A DNA stretch of 64,000 bases from Acidobacteria bacterium AB60 (GCA_008682415.1 VANK01000004.1:372001-436000), one strand, 5' to 3'; shown: positions 8,909 to 17,791, counted from the stretch's first letter. Translations and numbers: made by a program. The notes: generated from the sequence alone by a model not told the origin.

Positions 8909-10522
8909 CTATTCCGCCACAACGTTTGGCTCCAGATGTGCGGGCTTCTTGAACAGCCACACGGCCGCGGCGCAGAAGAAGGCAAGCAGCGCCGTCCAGC
9001 GAAAGACGTCCACATACGCGCGCAGAGCGGACTGCTGCAGCAGGCGCCCGTACATGAGCCCCATCGCCCCGCCGCGCGCATTGGCGGCCCCCACGTGGTG
9101 GCCGAGGTAGAGGGACAAGGCCTGCGAGCGCTGCTGCCACATCGGATTGGACGCGGAGACACGCGCGCCAATCTCCGTCTGGTAGAAGGCTGCGCGCCGG
9201 ATCAGCGCCGTCGAAGCCATGGCGATCCCGATCGATCCGCCGATGTTGCGCAGCATATTGAACAGCCCGGTCGCGTTGCCCATCTCTTCGCGGGTAAGCG
9301 TGGAGGTGGCCAACGTCGCGAGCGGGACGAACACAAAGCTGAGCGCGAAGCCCGTGAGCAGAATCGGAACGAGCAGCGTGGTCGGCCCAATCTCCAGATT
9401 GACCCTGCCGAAGAGCAGCGAGCAGATGCCGAAGCCGATGAAGCCCGCCATCAGCAGCTTGCGCGGATCCATGCGCGACCCAAGGTAGCCAATCAGCGGC
9501 GATCCCACAAATGACCCGATGCCGCGCGGTCCCACCACCAGCCCCGCCGCAAATGCCGTGTAGCCCAGGATCTCCTGGTAGTACAGCGGCAGGATGGCAA
9601 TGGTGATGTAGATACACATCCCCAGAAGAAAGATCAGGAAGCACCCGGTCCGAAAGTTGCGATCCTTCAGAATGTGCAGATCCACCAGGCCCCGCGGGTT
9701 GCTCCAGGAGCGCCAGATCCATCCCGCCAGCCCCAAAATCAGCGCCGCCACCGCCCAGCGAACCCAGGCGGCGGCGAACCAGTCATCCTCCTGACCCTTG
9801 TCGAGCACCACCTGCAGGCACCCGGACCAGACGACCAGCAACCCGAAGCCGATATTGTCGAACGCCCCCACCCGGGCATGCCGGATGTGCGGCGGATCGT
9901 GGACAAACCGGCTGATCATGAAGACCGCCAGGATGCCCACCGGGATGTTGATGTAGAAGGCGTACCTCCAGCTGAATGTGTCTGTCAGCCAGCCTCCCAG
10001 CGTGGGACCCAGCACCGGCGCCACCACGATTCCCAGCCCGTACGCCGCCATGGCCTGCGAGCGCTGCTTGACCGGGAAGCTCTCCAGCAGGATCGACTGC
10101 GAGAGCGGCTGCAGCGCCCCGCCGCCCGCCCCCTGCAGCACGCGCGCCAGCAGAATCACAGCCAGCGAGGGCGCCGCCCCGCAGAAGAAGCTGGCCACCG
10201 TGAAGACCACCACGCAGAACAGCAGAAAATTCTTGCGCCCGAACCGCCGCGCGAACCAGTTGGAGGCCGGCAGAATGACCGCGTTCGCCACCAGGTAGCT
10301 GGTCAGCACCCACGTCGCCTCCGAATTCGAAGCCGACAGGCTCCCCGCGATATACGGCAACGCCACGGAGGCGATCGCGGTGTCCAGCACCTCCATAAAG
10401 GTGGGCAGCATCACGCTGACCGTCACCAGCCAGGGATTAACACCCTGGGTCAGCGGATACCGCTCCGGCGCGGTCACCGTTCTGGTCATCCCGGAAGCGG
10501 GTTCAAGGACTGCGGTCGTCAT
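8909..10522 (-). CDS. DHA2-family MFS drug efflux transporter (EmrB/QacA-like)
   Basis: The 537-residue membrane protein has about 14 hydrophobic segments, the DHA2 hallmark. Family signatures include F-M-E-V-L-D-T-A-I-A-S-V-A-L-P in TM1, R-x-F-G-R-K after TM2, G-x-G-G-G-A-L-Q-P-L in TM4 and P-x-L-G-P-T-L-G-G-W-L in TM5 (motif C of antiporters). It acts in the inner membrane as a proton-coupled exporter, often with an EmrA-type membrane fusion partner, none of which is adjacent here. ATG 10522 was chosen because the first 45 codons of the longer frame are not transporter-like. The pump is divergent from the barrel gene and shares its control region. Confidence 0.9.
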   Translation of the reverse strand: MTTAVLEPASGMTRTVTAPERYPLTQGVNPWLVTVSVMLPTFMEVLDTAIASVALPYIAGSLSASNSEATWVLTSYLVANAVILPASNWFARRFGRKNFLLFCVVVFTVASFFCGAAPSLAVILLARVLQGAGGGALQPLSQSILLESFPVKQRSQAMAAYGLGIVVAPVLGPTLGGWLTDTFSWRYAFYINIPVGILAVFMISRFVHDPPHIRHARVGAFDNIGFGLLVVWSGCLQVVLDKGQEDDWFAAAWVRWAVAALILGLAGWIWRSWSNPRGLVDLHILKDRNFRTGCFLIFLLGMCIYITIAILPLYYQEILGYTAFAAGLVVGPRGIGSFVGSPLIGYLGSRMDPRKLLMAGFIGFGICSLLFGRVNLEIGPTTLLVPILLTGFALSFVFVPLATLATSTLTREEMGNATGLFNMLRNIGGSIGIAMASTALIRRAAFYQTEIGARVSASNPMWQQRSQALSLYLGHHVGAANARGGAMGLMYGRLLQQSALRAYVDVFRWTALLAFFCAAAVWLFKKPAHLEPNVVAE

Positions 10523-10641
10523 GGGTATGCAACCGACCAGCCTAGAGCGGCAATCGACGGCCGGGATGTGACGAGCGTCTCTGCCGATTGCGGATTTTCT
10601 TGTTGAAGCGGAGAAAGTCTTGCACCACAATACGGACCTAC

Positions 10642-10657
10642 ATGACAATTTCGTCAT
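10642..10657. promoter_or_regulatory. Dyad in the divergent control region of the efflux pump
   Basis: ATGAC-N6-GTCAT is a 5-bp-arm palindrome placed immediately upstream of the candidate -35 at 10657. Two further short dyads (GACT-N5-AGTC and GGAC-N7-GTCC) follow within 70 bases. Together they look like regulator binding sites for the pump or the barrel/cytochrome operon, but no regulator gene is adjacent. Confidence 0.35.
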
Positions 10658-10685
10658 TGACGCAGAACTCGGACTGTTTTAGTCT
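10657..10685 (+). promoter_or_regulatory. Candidate sigma-70 promoter for the barrel/cytochrome genes
   Basis: TTGACG, a 17-base spacer and TAGTCT lie 49 bases before the TTG start at 10734. The -35 is near consensus and the -10 weak. It is the best promoter-like pair in this gap. Confidence 0.4.
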
Positions 10686-10733
10686 CAATTAACACGGACC
10701 AAAAGAGTCCTAATTTGGATCGGAGATCGTCCC

Positions 10734-11633
10734 TTGCTCCTCCTTGCCTCACATCGCTTGCGGCTCGCCGCGTTCCTCCTCCTGCTGTTCGTCAGCCTTC
10801 CCTTCCGCGGGACGGCGCAGGACAAGCCCTACTTCGTCACCTATTCCCACGACCTGGAAGAGCCGGGAAACCTCGAGGTCGAGACCAAGTCGGCCATCGC
10901 CCGGCCGGAGCATGGCCACCACTTCGGCGCCCTGGCCACGGAGCTGGAGTACGGCGCCCGGGCATGGTGGACGACCGAGCTTTACCTGGACGGGCAGACG
11001 ACCGGCGGGCAGTCGACACTGTTCACCGGCTTCCGCTGGGAGAATCGCTTCCGTCCACTGATGCACGAGTACGCCGTCAATCCCGTGCTCTATGTGGAGT
11101 TTGAGAACATCAGCGCCGCCGACAAAAACGTGCTGGAGGTGGTGGGGCACGACGTCGAATCCGATCTGGACGTGCCCAATGCCGTGGCGCGCGCCGAGCA
11201 CCAGCACGAAGGCGAGCTGAAGCTGATCCTCTCCTCCAATGTGCACGACTGGAACATCTCCGAAAACTTCATCTCCGAGAAGAACCTGGGGCATGCGCCC
11301 TGGGAGTTCGGCTATGCGGTCGCAGTCGCGCATCCCCTGCGCGCCGCATCCAGTGGCCGCGAGTGCACCTTGTGCGCGGAGAAGTTCATCGCCGGGCTGG
11401 AGGCGTACGGCGGCCTGGGCGACACCTGGGACCTCAGCCTCCGCCAGACCTCCCACTACCTGGCCCCAGTGGTTGGGTGGCAGCTTCCCGCCCATATGCG
11501 GCTCAGTTTCTCCCCCTCGCTGGGGATGACGCGAAGCAGCATGGACCAGTTTTACCGGGTCGGCTTCGCATATGAATTCAGCGACATCGATAACAAGCTC
11601 CTGGGACACAAGCGGAAGGGGAAGGTGTGGTGA
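10734..11633 (+). CDS. Outer-membrane beta-barrel protein
   Basis: The 299-residue protein starts at TTG 10734, with GGAGAT about eight bases upstream, and has a signal peptide ending at G-T-A-Q. Alternating aromatic and polar strands throughout (Y-F-V-T-Y-S-H, W-W-T-T-E-L-Y-L, F-R-W-E-N-R-F) and the internal symmetry of short strands suggest a porin-like barrel in the outer membrane. The sequence contains one C-x-x-C (E-C-T-L-C-A-E-K) at about residue 212, unusual in a barrel. It overlaps the cytochrome c gene by 7 bases, so both are translated from one mRNA and probably act together in electron transfer or metal handling. Confidence 0.68.
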   Translation: MLLLASHRLRLAAFLLLLFVSLPFRGTAQDKPYFVTYSHDLEEPGNLEVETKSAIARPEHGHHFGALATELEYGARAWWTTELYLDGQTTGGQSTLFTGFRWENRFRPLMHEYAVNPVLYVEFENISAADKNVLEVVGHDVESDLDVPNAVARAEHQHEGELKLILSSNVHDWNISENFISEKNLGHAPWEFGYAVAVAHPLRAASSGRECTLCAEKFIAGLEAYGGLGDTWDLSLRQTSHYLAPVVGWQLPAHMRLSFSPSLGMTRSSMDQFYRVGFAYEFSDIDNKLLGHKRKGKVW

Positions 11634-12001
11634 AGCGGTTTCCGGCAGCAGTCTTTCTGGCCTTATCCTTCGGAGCGTTTCTGGCCGCCACCGCCTCGCA
11701 TTGGGACACCGTGCCTGCCCGCGATCATGCCCGCACCAATCCCCTGGCCGGCAAGCCGGAGACCGCAGTCGCCGGGGCTCTCCTTTACCGCGAGCATTGC
11801 CAGCAGTGCCATGCAGCCGATGCGCAGGGCGACGGACAGAAGAAGCCCTCGCTGCGCACCGCCAGCGTCCGGGGGGCCACCGACGGCGATCTGGAGTGGT
11901 TTCTGCGCCAGGGCGACCTGAAGCACGGCATGCCCTCCTGGTCGAACTTACCCCAGGCGCAACGCTGGCAGATCATCGCCTACCTGCGCTCGCTGCCTTA
12001 A
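11627..12001 (+). CDS. Small class I cytochrome c
   Basis: The 124-residue protein has an N-terminal hydrophobic signal/anchor and one heme c motif C-Q-Q-C-H near residues 58-62. A late methionine in L-K-H-G-M-P-S-W is the probable sixth ligand. This is the size of a monoheme cytochrome that shuttles electrons in the periplasm. Start GTG 11627 overlaps the stop of the barrel gene; GTG 11630 is equally possible. The redox partner is unknown. Confidence 0.88.
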   Translation: MVKRFPAAVFLALSFGAFLAATASHWDTVPARDHARTNPLAGKPETAVAGALLYREHCQQCHAADAQGDGQKKPSLRTASVRGATDGDLEWFLRQGDLKHGMPSWSNLPQAQRWQIIAYLRSLP

Positions 12002-12098
12002 CGGCCCCGGCCAGTAACGCTGCGCCTCGCCGGGGACCTGGAGGCTGGTTTTGTTGGACTTAGGCCGGTGCAGCAGCGCGGCTTTTGCGTTTCATCAT

Positions 12099-12127
12099 TT
12101 GCTTTGCGTCCAATTTGTGCCTATCAT
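12099..12127 (+). promoter_or_regulatory. Candidate promoter giving a leaderless cysteine leader ORF
   Basis: TTGCTT (12099-12104), a 17-base spacer and TATCAT (12122-12127). The start point expected about 7 bases after the -10 falls on the A of ATG 12134, so the transcript would begin at the leader ORF start codon, without a Shine-Dalgarno. The -35 is weak, the -10 good. Confidence 0.55.
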
Positions 12128-12133
12128 CAAACT

Positions 12134-12193
12134 ATGCAAACGACCTCCTGTTGTCGCTGCCCTTCCCATCGCGCGCACAGGAGTCCTGCATAG
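12134..12193 (+). CDS. Cysteine-rich leader peptide, 19 residues (MQTTSCCRCPSHRAHRSPA)
   Basis: ATG 12134 to TAG 12193 encodes 19 residues, with Cys codons at positions 6, 7 and 9. Three Cys codons in four is far from chance in a 19-codon ORF. No ribosome site precedes the ATG, and the candidate promoter places the transcript start on it. The ORF sits 26 bases before a strong terminator hairpin and 126 bases before the reductase start. It is known that polycysteine leaderless leader ORFs control sulfur genes by attenuation in mycobacteria; this one has the same logic in another phylum. The peptide itself is not expected to have a function. Confidence 0.75.
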   Translation: MQTTSCCRCPSHRAHRSPA

Positions 12194-12250
12194 TCGTTCT
12201 CTACCTCAGATTCCTGAAGCCCGCGATGCTCTCATCGCGGGCTTTCCGTT
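12167..12250 (+). promoter_or_regulatory. Cysteine-responsive transcription attenuator (anti-terminator/terminator)
   Basis: Segment 2 (12167-12176, CATCGCGCGC) and segment 4 (12233-12242, CATCGCGGGC) differ at one base. Both can pair with segment 3 (12219-12228, GCCCGCGATG): 2 with 3 in nine of ten positions, 3 with 4 in ten of ten. Segment 3:4 with loop CTCT and the T-rich tail forms the terminator. Segment 2 lies 7 bases after the last Cys codon of the leader ORF. When Cys-tRNA is scarce, a ribosome halted at the first Cys codons would leave segment 2 free to pair with 3 and let RNA polymerase reach the reductase gene. All pairing is read from sequence; the mechanism is inference. Confidence 0.75.
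12219..12250 (+). terminator. Intrinsic terminator of the attenuator
   Basis: A perfect 10-bp stem GCCCGCGATG/CATCGCGGGC with a four-base loop is followed by TTTCCGTTT. It would end transcription before the reductase gene unless disrupted. Confidence 0.8.
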
Positions 12251-12319
12251 TCCTGGAACCAAAGTAGACGGATGGGAAGCTAAGCACGCAATTCAAGTCG
12301 GTCAGGTGGAAAGGGAGTC

Positions 12320-14017
12320 ATGAGCGAAGCAGTTCCGGCAAAAGAGACCAAGGCGCAGCGCAGTGAACGGTTGAAGCGCGAGAAGAACCCGTGGGAGGCA
12401 TTCGACGAGGTGCGCCAGTTCGCCCGCCAGGGCCGTGGCTCGGTCCTGCCGGAGTGGGCTTCGTTCTACTTCAAGTGGTGGGGCGTCTACACCCAGGGCG
12501 ACGGCATCGGCGCCACCGGCGGCAAGGGCGGCGAAGGGCTGGCGAGCGAGTACTTCATGCTGCGCGTGGGCATCCCCAACGGGATGTTGACCTCGCACCA
12601 GGCCCGCGAGATTGGTCGCCTCGCCAAAGAATACGGCCGCAACCTGGCCGACATCACCACCCGCCAGAACATCCAGTTCCACTGGCTGACGATCGAGTCG
12701 CTGCCGGAAGTAGTGGACGCACTGGACCGGATCGGCCTCTCCCCCAAAGGCGCCTGCGGCGACGTGGTGCGCAACGTGACGGGCTGTCCGCTGGCCGGCA
12801 TCGCCGCCGATGAGTTGATTGACGCCTCGCCCCTCGCCCGCGAAATCGCGCGCACGCTCACCGCCAACCCCGAGTTCGTCAACCTCCCCCGCAAGTTCAA
12901 GATCACCGCCTCGGGCTGCCGCGACTGGTGCAACTATCCGGAGATCAACGACATTGCGCTGACCGCGGTGGAGCGCGAGGGCGAGGTCGGCTACAGCCTG
13001 CGCGTGGGCGGGGGCCTCTCCAACGAGCCTCACCTGGCCGAGCTCCTGGACGTCTTCGTGCTCCCCCACCAGGCGCTGGCGGTGACCCGCGCCGTTGCCG
13101 AGATCTTCCGCGATCAGCAGGGACTGCGCGAGAGCCGCGACCGCGCCCGCCTGAAGTACCTGTTCACCAAAGAGGGCTGGACGGCAGACCGCTTCCGCGA
13201 CGAGCTGCAGAACCGGCTCGACTTCACCTTGCTCCGCGGCATCACGGAACAGGTGCCCGCCGGCGTTCTGCGCGATCACGTGGGCGTCCATCCGCAGAAG
13301 AACGCCGGGCTGAACTACGTGGGCGCCTCGGTTCTGCGCGGCCGCTTGACCGGCGAGCAGCTGCAGGCCGTCGCCGACCTGGCCGAACGCTTCGGCAGCG
13401 GACACCTGCGCACCACCATCGCCCAGAACCTCATCTTCATCGACATCCCCACCGGCAAGACTGCGGAGCTGGTCAAGGAGCTCGGCCAGATCGGCCTGCA
13501 AGTCGAAGGTTCCGTCTTCTGGCGCGGCGCCATCGCCTGCACCGGCACGGAGTTCTGCAAGCTGGCCATCACCGAGACCAAGGGCTTCGCGCGCTGGGTG
13601 GTCGAGGAGATGCAGGAGCGCCTGCCGCAGTTCGACCAGGAGCTGCGCCTCCACGTCACCGGGTGCCCTAACAGCTGCGGACAGCACTGGATCTCCGACA
13701 TCGGCATGGAAGGCAAGAAGATCAAGCACGAGGGCAAGCTCACCGACGCCTACTACTTCTGCCTCGGCGGAGCGGTGGGCGAGCACGCCGGCTTCGGTCG
13801 TCCCGTGGGCTATCGCTGCCCCGCGGTCGACGTGCCGGTCTCCATCGAGCGCCTGCTGCGCCACTACCTCGGCAGCCGCTCGCAGCAGGAGAACCTGCGC
13901 GCCTGGTTTGCGCGTCACTCCAACGACGAACTGCGTGCTTATCTCGCCGGCGAAACGGTCACACCGGTCGAACGCGATCAGCCCACCGGCCGCGTACCGC
14001 ATGCCGTGGCTGAGTAA
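12320..14017 (+). CDS. Ferredoxin-dependent sulfite/nitrite reductase (siroheme, 4Fe-4S)
   Basis: The 565-residue protein belongs to the NirA/SirA single-subunit family that reduces sulfite to sulfide or nitrite to ammonia with six electrons. Two half-repeats are visible, each with a ferredoxin-like domain. The siroheme/4Fe-4S ligands are C407 and C413 in C-T-G-T-E-F-C-K and C449 and C453 in C-P-N-S-C-G; the substrate-side basic motif T-R-Q-N-I-Q-F-H-W is present near residue 115. Nitrite and sulfite reductases of this family cannot be separated by motif alone. The Cys-codon attenuator and the adjacent siroheme synthase gene favour assimilatory sulfite reduction. A G-rich AAAGGGAG ribosome site precedes ATG 12320. 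Confidence 0.88.
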   Translation: MSEAVPAKETKAQRSERLKREKNPWEAFDEVRQFARQGRGSVLPEWASFYFKWWGVYTQGDGIGATGGKGGEGLASEYFMLRVGIPNGMLTSHQAREIGRLAKEYGRNLADITTRQNIQFHWLTIESLPEVVDALDRIGLSPKGACGDVVRNVTGCPLAGIAADELIDASPLAREIARTLTANPEFVNLPRKFKITASGCRDWCNYPEINDIALTAVEREGEVGYSLRVGGGLSNEPHLAELLDVFVLPHQALAVTRAVAEIFRDQQGLRESRDRARLKYLFTKEGWTADRFRDELQNRLDFTLLRGITEQVPAGVLRDHVGVHPQKNAGLNYVGASVLRGRLTGEQLQAVADLAERFGSGHLRTTIAQNLIFIDIPTGKTAELVKELGQIGLQVEGSVFWRGAIACTGTEFCKLAITETKGFARWVVEEMQERLPQFDQELRLHVTGCPNSCGQHWISDIGMEGKKIKHEGKLTDAYYFCLGGAVGEHAGFGRPVGYRCPAVDVPVSIERLLRHYLGSRSQQENLRAWFARHSNDELRAYLAGETVTPVERDQPTGRVPHAVAE

Positions 14018-14030
14018 CTACGGAGCCTGA

Positions 14031-15404
14031 ATGAGCCTTCTCCCCATCTTCTTGAAACTCGAAGGACGCCCCGCCCTGCTGGTCGGCGCGGGCACCGTGG
14101 CGCTGGAGAAGACGGGCAGCCTGCTCAAGACCGGCCTGCGCCTGCGCGTGATCGCGCCACAGGCACGAGACGAGATGCGCGCGCTCGCCGCCGAAGGAAG
14201 GCTCGAATGGATCCCCCGCGCCTTCGAACCATCCGATCTGGACGGCAACTTCATCGTGATCGCAGCCACCGATGTACCCGAGGTCAATGCGGCCGTCTAT
14301 CGCGGATGTGTGGAGCGCGGCATCCCCTGCAACAGCGTCGACGATATTCCCAACTGCGACTTCTTCTTTGGCTCGGTGGTGAGCCGCGGCGACCTCCAGA
14401 TCGCCATCTCCACGGCCGGCGAAAGCCCGGCAGTCGCACAACGGCTGCGCCGCGAGATCGACGCGCAGCTCCCGCAGGACCTGGGTGCGTGGCTGCGCAA
14501 TCTGGGCGAGTTGCGGCGCGAAGTGCTGGCGACGCACCCGCGCGGTGACGAGCGCAAGGCTCTGCTGCATGAACTGGCGCAACGGCCCGTGTGTGAATCG
14601 GATTCCTGCCCCTCGCGCCAACTGGTCCGCCAACCGTTGGGCGCCAAGCCCGCAGCCTCCGCCAAGCCTGGAACCGTGTACCTGGTGGGCGCGGGTCCCG
14701 GCAATCCCGATCTGCTCACCATCAAGGCGCATCGCCTCATCGGATCCGCCCACATACTTCTGCACGACGATCTCGTGCCTCCGGCCATCCTCGCGCTCGC
14801 GCCGGGTGCTGAGGTCGTGAATGTGGGTAAGCGTTGCGGCCGCAAAAGCATCACCCAGGACGAGATCAACGGACTGATGGTGGAGCATGCGCAGGCCGGC
14901 CGCTCCGTGATTCGCCTCAAAAGCGGCGATCCCCTGCTCTTCGGCCGCGCCGCGGAGGAGATGAACGCTCTGCGCGAAGCCGGCGTCCCGTTTGAAGTCG
15001 TTCCAGGCATCACTTCAGCTCTTGCCGCCGCCGCTGCCATTCCCGCTTCGCTCACCGACCGGCATGCCGCCTCGAATGTAATCTTCTCCACCGGCCACCA
15101 CGCGCAGTCGCACAATGACGCGCCCGTTCCTGCCCGGGAAGACGCCACCCGCGTGGTCTACATGCCGGGGCGCGACCTGACCCTCCTGGCCGCCGAATGG
15201 AGCGCCGAGGGCCTGCCCGCCGACTTCCCCTGTGTCCTGGTCTCCTGCGCCGGCCAGCCTGGGCAGCAGGTCCACGCCACCACGCTTGCAGCCCTTCCGA
15301 CCGCCCCGCCTCTGCACGCGCCGAGCCTGCTGCTCGCAGGTTGGGCCCTGCAAATGCCGGGCGTCCTCCAGAATCTCTCTTCGATCAGCATGGCGGCGGA
15401 TTAG
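14031..15404 (+). CDS. cysG: Siroheme synthase CysG-like (precorrin-2 dehydrogenase/ferrochelatase + uroporphyrinogen-III methyltransferase)
   Basis: The 457-residue protein is a fusion matching CysG in length. Residues 1-200 form the NAD-dependent precorrin-2 dehydrogenase/ferrochelatase half, with L-L-V-G-A-G-T-V-A-L-E-K at 15-26. Residues 220-457 form the S-adenosylmethionine methyltransferase half, starting V-Y-L-V-G-A-G-P-G-N-P-D-L-L-T and including R-L-K-S-G-D-P-L-L-F-G-R. It makes siroheme from uroporphyrinogen III, the cofactor of the reductase encoded 13 bases upstream, so the two form one operon. A dehydrogenase-associated Ser/Asp exchange was not checked. Confidence 0.93.
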   Translation: MSLLPIFLKLEGRPALLVGAGTVALEKTGSLLKTGLRLRVIAPQARDEMRALAAEGRLEWIPRAFEPSDLDGNFIVIAATDVPEVNAAVYRGCVERGIPCNSVDDIPNCDFFFGSVVSRGDLQIAISTAGESPAVAQRLRREIDAQLPQDLGAWLRNLGELRREVLATHPRGDERKALLHELAQRPVCESDSCPSRQLVRQPLGAKPAASAKPGTVYLVGAGPGNPDLLTIKAHRLIGSAHILLHDDLVPPAILALAPGAEVVNVGKRCGRKSITQDEINGLMVEHAQAGRSVIRLKSGDPLLFGRAAEEMNALREAGVPFEVVPGITSALAAAAAIPASLTDRHAASNVIFSTGHHAQSHNDAPVPAREDATRVVYMPGRDLTLLAAEWSAEGLPADFPCVLVSCAGQPGQQVHATTLAALPTAPPLHAPSLLLAGWALQMPGVLQNLSSISMAAD

Positions 15405-15937
15405 CTCAATTCTCCGGATTCGTGCCGCCCCTACCCGACTCCGCACGGCAACCGATCGGAACCTTTTCTAGAAAATCCATTTTCCAGGCACTTTTTTGCA
15501 CCGATTAGTGTGTTTTTTTCTAGGCGCAAACCACTCTGCCATGTAACATGATCCCGATTTCAAAAAACACCACGAAGTGATTCCGAATCGGGGGGGTCCC
15601 GGGCGAAGAGCAACCGGCGGCGGACCGGGGGACTCCTGTGAGATTCCTTTTGAGGCTGGTGACGAAGTTTGCCGCGCACGGCCCCGTTGATGGTGGCCGG
15701 TTGCGGTGGAGGAGGCCGTGGCGGGGAACCACGATGCCTCCTCCTCAAGCTCCGCATTCCTCGCCGTTGAAGCCGCGTCCGCCAGTTCCCGTCTTCGTCG
15801 CCGACTCACCATTCCCGAAGTCCTGACCCGTCAGCGGCGTGCCGCGAACGGCACAGACCGTCCCTTTATACTGAAGTGTTTGCAGAACAGCGCGGGGAGC
15901 GCGGCCAATTGCGCGCGCGGCGCAGGGGAGAGATCGT
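15405..15937. other. 533-base gap: AT-rich tail after cysG and the leader of the MTA phosphorylase gene
   Basis: The first 150 bases contain TTTTCTAGAAAA, a 12-bp palindrome at 15467-15478, and two runs of six to seven T, which could end cysG transcription. A GTG-started small open frame (15638-15826) has no convincing ribosome site or homology and is not called. The last 70 bases hold the candidate promoter for the next gene. I see no RNA gene. Confidence 0.5.
15867..15872 (+). promoter_or_regulatory. Candidate -10 of the MTA phosphorylase/kinase operon
   Basis: TATACT preceded by TT; no good -35 is seen 17 bases upstream. It would give a 5' leader of roughly 60 bases before TTG 15938. Confidence 0.3.
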
Positions 15938-16816
15938 TTGGCTCAGGATTCGGTTCGGGCGGAGATCGGCATCATCGGCGGCAGCGGGCTTTATTCCATG
16001 CCGGGATTCACCAATATCAGCGAAGAGCGCGTGGAGACGCCGTTCGGCGAACCCTCCGACGCGTTCCTGCTCGGCGAACTCGCCGGCCGCAAAGTCGCCT
16101 TTCTCGCCCGCCACGGCCGCGGCCACCGCATCCTGCCCTCGGAGCTGAACTTCCGCGCCAACATCTACGCGTTCAAGAAGCTCGGCGTGAACCGCATCCT
16201 CTCCATGTCGGCCGTGGGATCGCTCAAGGAGGAGCACAAGCCCACCGACTTCGTCATCCCCGACCAGTTCATCGATCGCACCTTCCATCGCGTGTCCACC
16301 TTCTTCGGCGACGGTGTCGTGGGGCACGTGGCCTTCGGCGATCCGGTATGCGCCACCGTGGCTGGCGCGGCAGAGCGCGCATGCAAGGCGGCTGGCGTGG
16401 TCGGCAAGCTCGGCGGCACCTACGTTTGCATGGAGGGCCCGCAGTTCTCCACTCGCGCCGAGTCGAACCTCTATCGCAGCTGGGGCGCCGACGTGATCGG
16501 CATGACCAACCTGCAGGAGGCCAAGCTGGCCCGCGAGGCGGAGATCTGCTACGCCACGGTCGCCATGGTCACTGACTACGACTGCTGGCGCGAGGGCCAC
16601 GACGCCGTCACCATCGAGGAGATCGTGGCGGTGCTGCATCAAAATGCATCCAATGCATGCAAGGTGGTGAAGGAAGCCGTGCAGGCCATGCCCGCGGAAC
16701 GGACATGCGCCTGCGCTTCCGCAGCGAAGTACGCGGTGCTCACCCAGCCGGATGCGATTCCCGCGGCCGCGAAAGAGCGGCTGAAATTGCTGTTCGGGAA
16801 GTATCACGGTTGGTAG
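15938..16816 (+). CDS. mtnP: S-methyl-5'-thioadenosine phosphorylase
   Basis: The 292-residue enzyme cleaves methylthioadenosine with phosphate to adenine and methylthioribose-1-phosphate, the first step of methionine salvage. Family I-purine-phosphorylase signatures are present: I-I-G-G-S-G-L-Y near residue 13, [28 protein letters not shown], and the substrate-site segment [12 protein letters not shown]. Start TTG 15938 is preceded by GGGGAGAG. It forms an operon with the PfkB kinase 51 bases downstream. Confidence 0.93.
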   Translation: MAQDSVRAEIGIIGGSGLYSMPGFTNISEERVETPFGEPSDAFLLGELAGRKVAFLARHGRGHRILPSELNFRANIYAFKKLGVNRILSMSAVGSLKEEHKPTDFVIPDQFIDRTFHRVSTFFGDGVVGHVAFGDPVCATVAGAAERACKAAGVVGKLGGTYVCMEGPQFSTRAESNLYRSWGADVIGMTNLQEAKLAREAEICYATVAMVTDYDCWREGHDAVTIEEIVAVLHQNASNACKVVKEAVQAMPAERTCACASAAKYAVLTQPDAIPAAAKERLKLLFGKYHGW

Positions 16817-16867
16817 CTTCGGCGCAGCTTCCGGCAACACCCCAATCTCCTGTCACAAAGGAAAAGA

Positions 16868-17791
16868 ATGGCAATTACCGTAGTCGGCAGTGTGGCTTTT
16901 GATTCCATCGAAACCCCCGCAGGACGCAGAGAGCGCTGCCTCGGCGGCGCCGCAACCTACTTCTCCCTGGCGGCAAGCTTCTTTACCGATGTGCGCGTGA
17001 TCGCCGTGGTCGGTGAGGACTTCGGCGCCGCCGAACAGGCCGTCTTCGACAAGCGCGGCATCGACACGCGCGGCATCGAGCGCGCGCAGGGCAAAAGCTT
17101 CTTCTGGGAAGGCTCCTACCTGGAAAATCTCAACGAAGCCAAAACCCACAACACCGAGCTGAACGTCTTCGGCGCGTTTCAGCCCAAGATTCCCGACGCC
17201 TACCGCGACTCCGAGTTCCTGTTCCTGGCGAATATCGATCCGGTGCTGCAGCGCCGCGTGCGCGAGGCCATGCCCCAGGTAAAGCTGGTAGCCGGCGACA
17301 CCATGAACTACTGGATCAAGGACCACCGGCCGGCGCTGCTCGAAGTGCTGCGCGGGCTCGACATCCTGCTCATCAACGACACCGAGACCAAGATGCTGGC
17401 CGGCAACAACAATCTCGTCAAAGCCGCGCGCGCCGTGCTCGATCTCGGTCCGCGCATGCTGGTGGTGAAGCACGGCGAGTACGGCGCCACCGCGTTTTAT
17501 GGACACAGCAAAGACACGATCAGCGCCAAAACCTTCCGCGCTCCGGCGTTGCCCCTCGAAGAGGTGGTGGACCCAACCGGCGCGGGCGACAGCTTCGCCG
17601 GCGGATTCTTCGGCTATCTCGCCTCCCAGAAAGAGCTCACCCCCGGCGCCTTCCGCCGCGCCATGTTCTATGGCAGCGTCATGGGCTCGTTTGCCGTGGA
17701 GCGCTTCGGCACCGAGCGCACCCAGGGCTTGACCCGCGAAGAGATCGACCAGCGGTTCGAGCAGTTCCGCGAGCTCACGCACCTTGACTGA
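16868..17791 (+). CDS. PfkB-family kinase, probably sugar or nucleoside kinase
   Basis: The 307-residue protein has the PfkB signatures L-G-G-A-A-T-Y-F-S-L near residue 26 and D-P-T-G-A-G-D-S-F-A-G-G-F near residue 237, with the catalytic Asp. Adjacency to MTA phosphorylase suggests a salvage role, such as adenosine/nucleoside or methylthioribose-type phosphorylation, but no specificity motif is recognised. ATG 16868 is preceded by AAGGAAAAG. It overlaps the next gene by 8 bases. Confidence 0.85.
   Translation: MAITVVGSVAFDSIETPAGRRERCLGGAATYFSLAASFFTDVRVIAVVGEDFGAAEQAVFDKRGIDTRGIERAQGKSFFWEGSYLENLNEAKTHNTELNVFGAFQPKIPDAYRDSEFLFLANIDPVLQRRVREAMPQVKLVAGDTMNYWIKDHRPALLEVLRGLDILLINDTETKMLAGNNNLVKAARAVLDLGPRMLVVKHGEYGATAFYGHSKDTISAKTFRAPALPLEEVVDPTGAGDSFAGGFFGYLASQKELTPGAFRRAMFYGSVMGSFAVERFGTERTQGLTREEIDQRFEQFRELTHLD

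Noticed and set aside
12085..12267. 60-codon open frame overlapping the attenuator in another frame
   Set aside because: It runs through the terminator stem and has no ribosome site; the 19-codon Cys ORF fits the promoter and stop position.
15638..15826. Small open frame in the cysG-mtnP gap
   Set aside because: No ribosome site, no conserved motif, and composition like non-coding DNA; left as unassigned gap.
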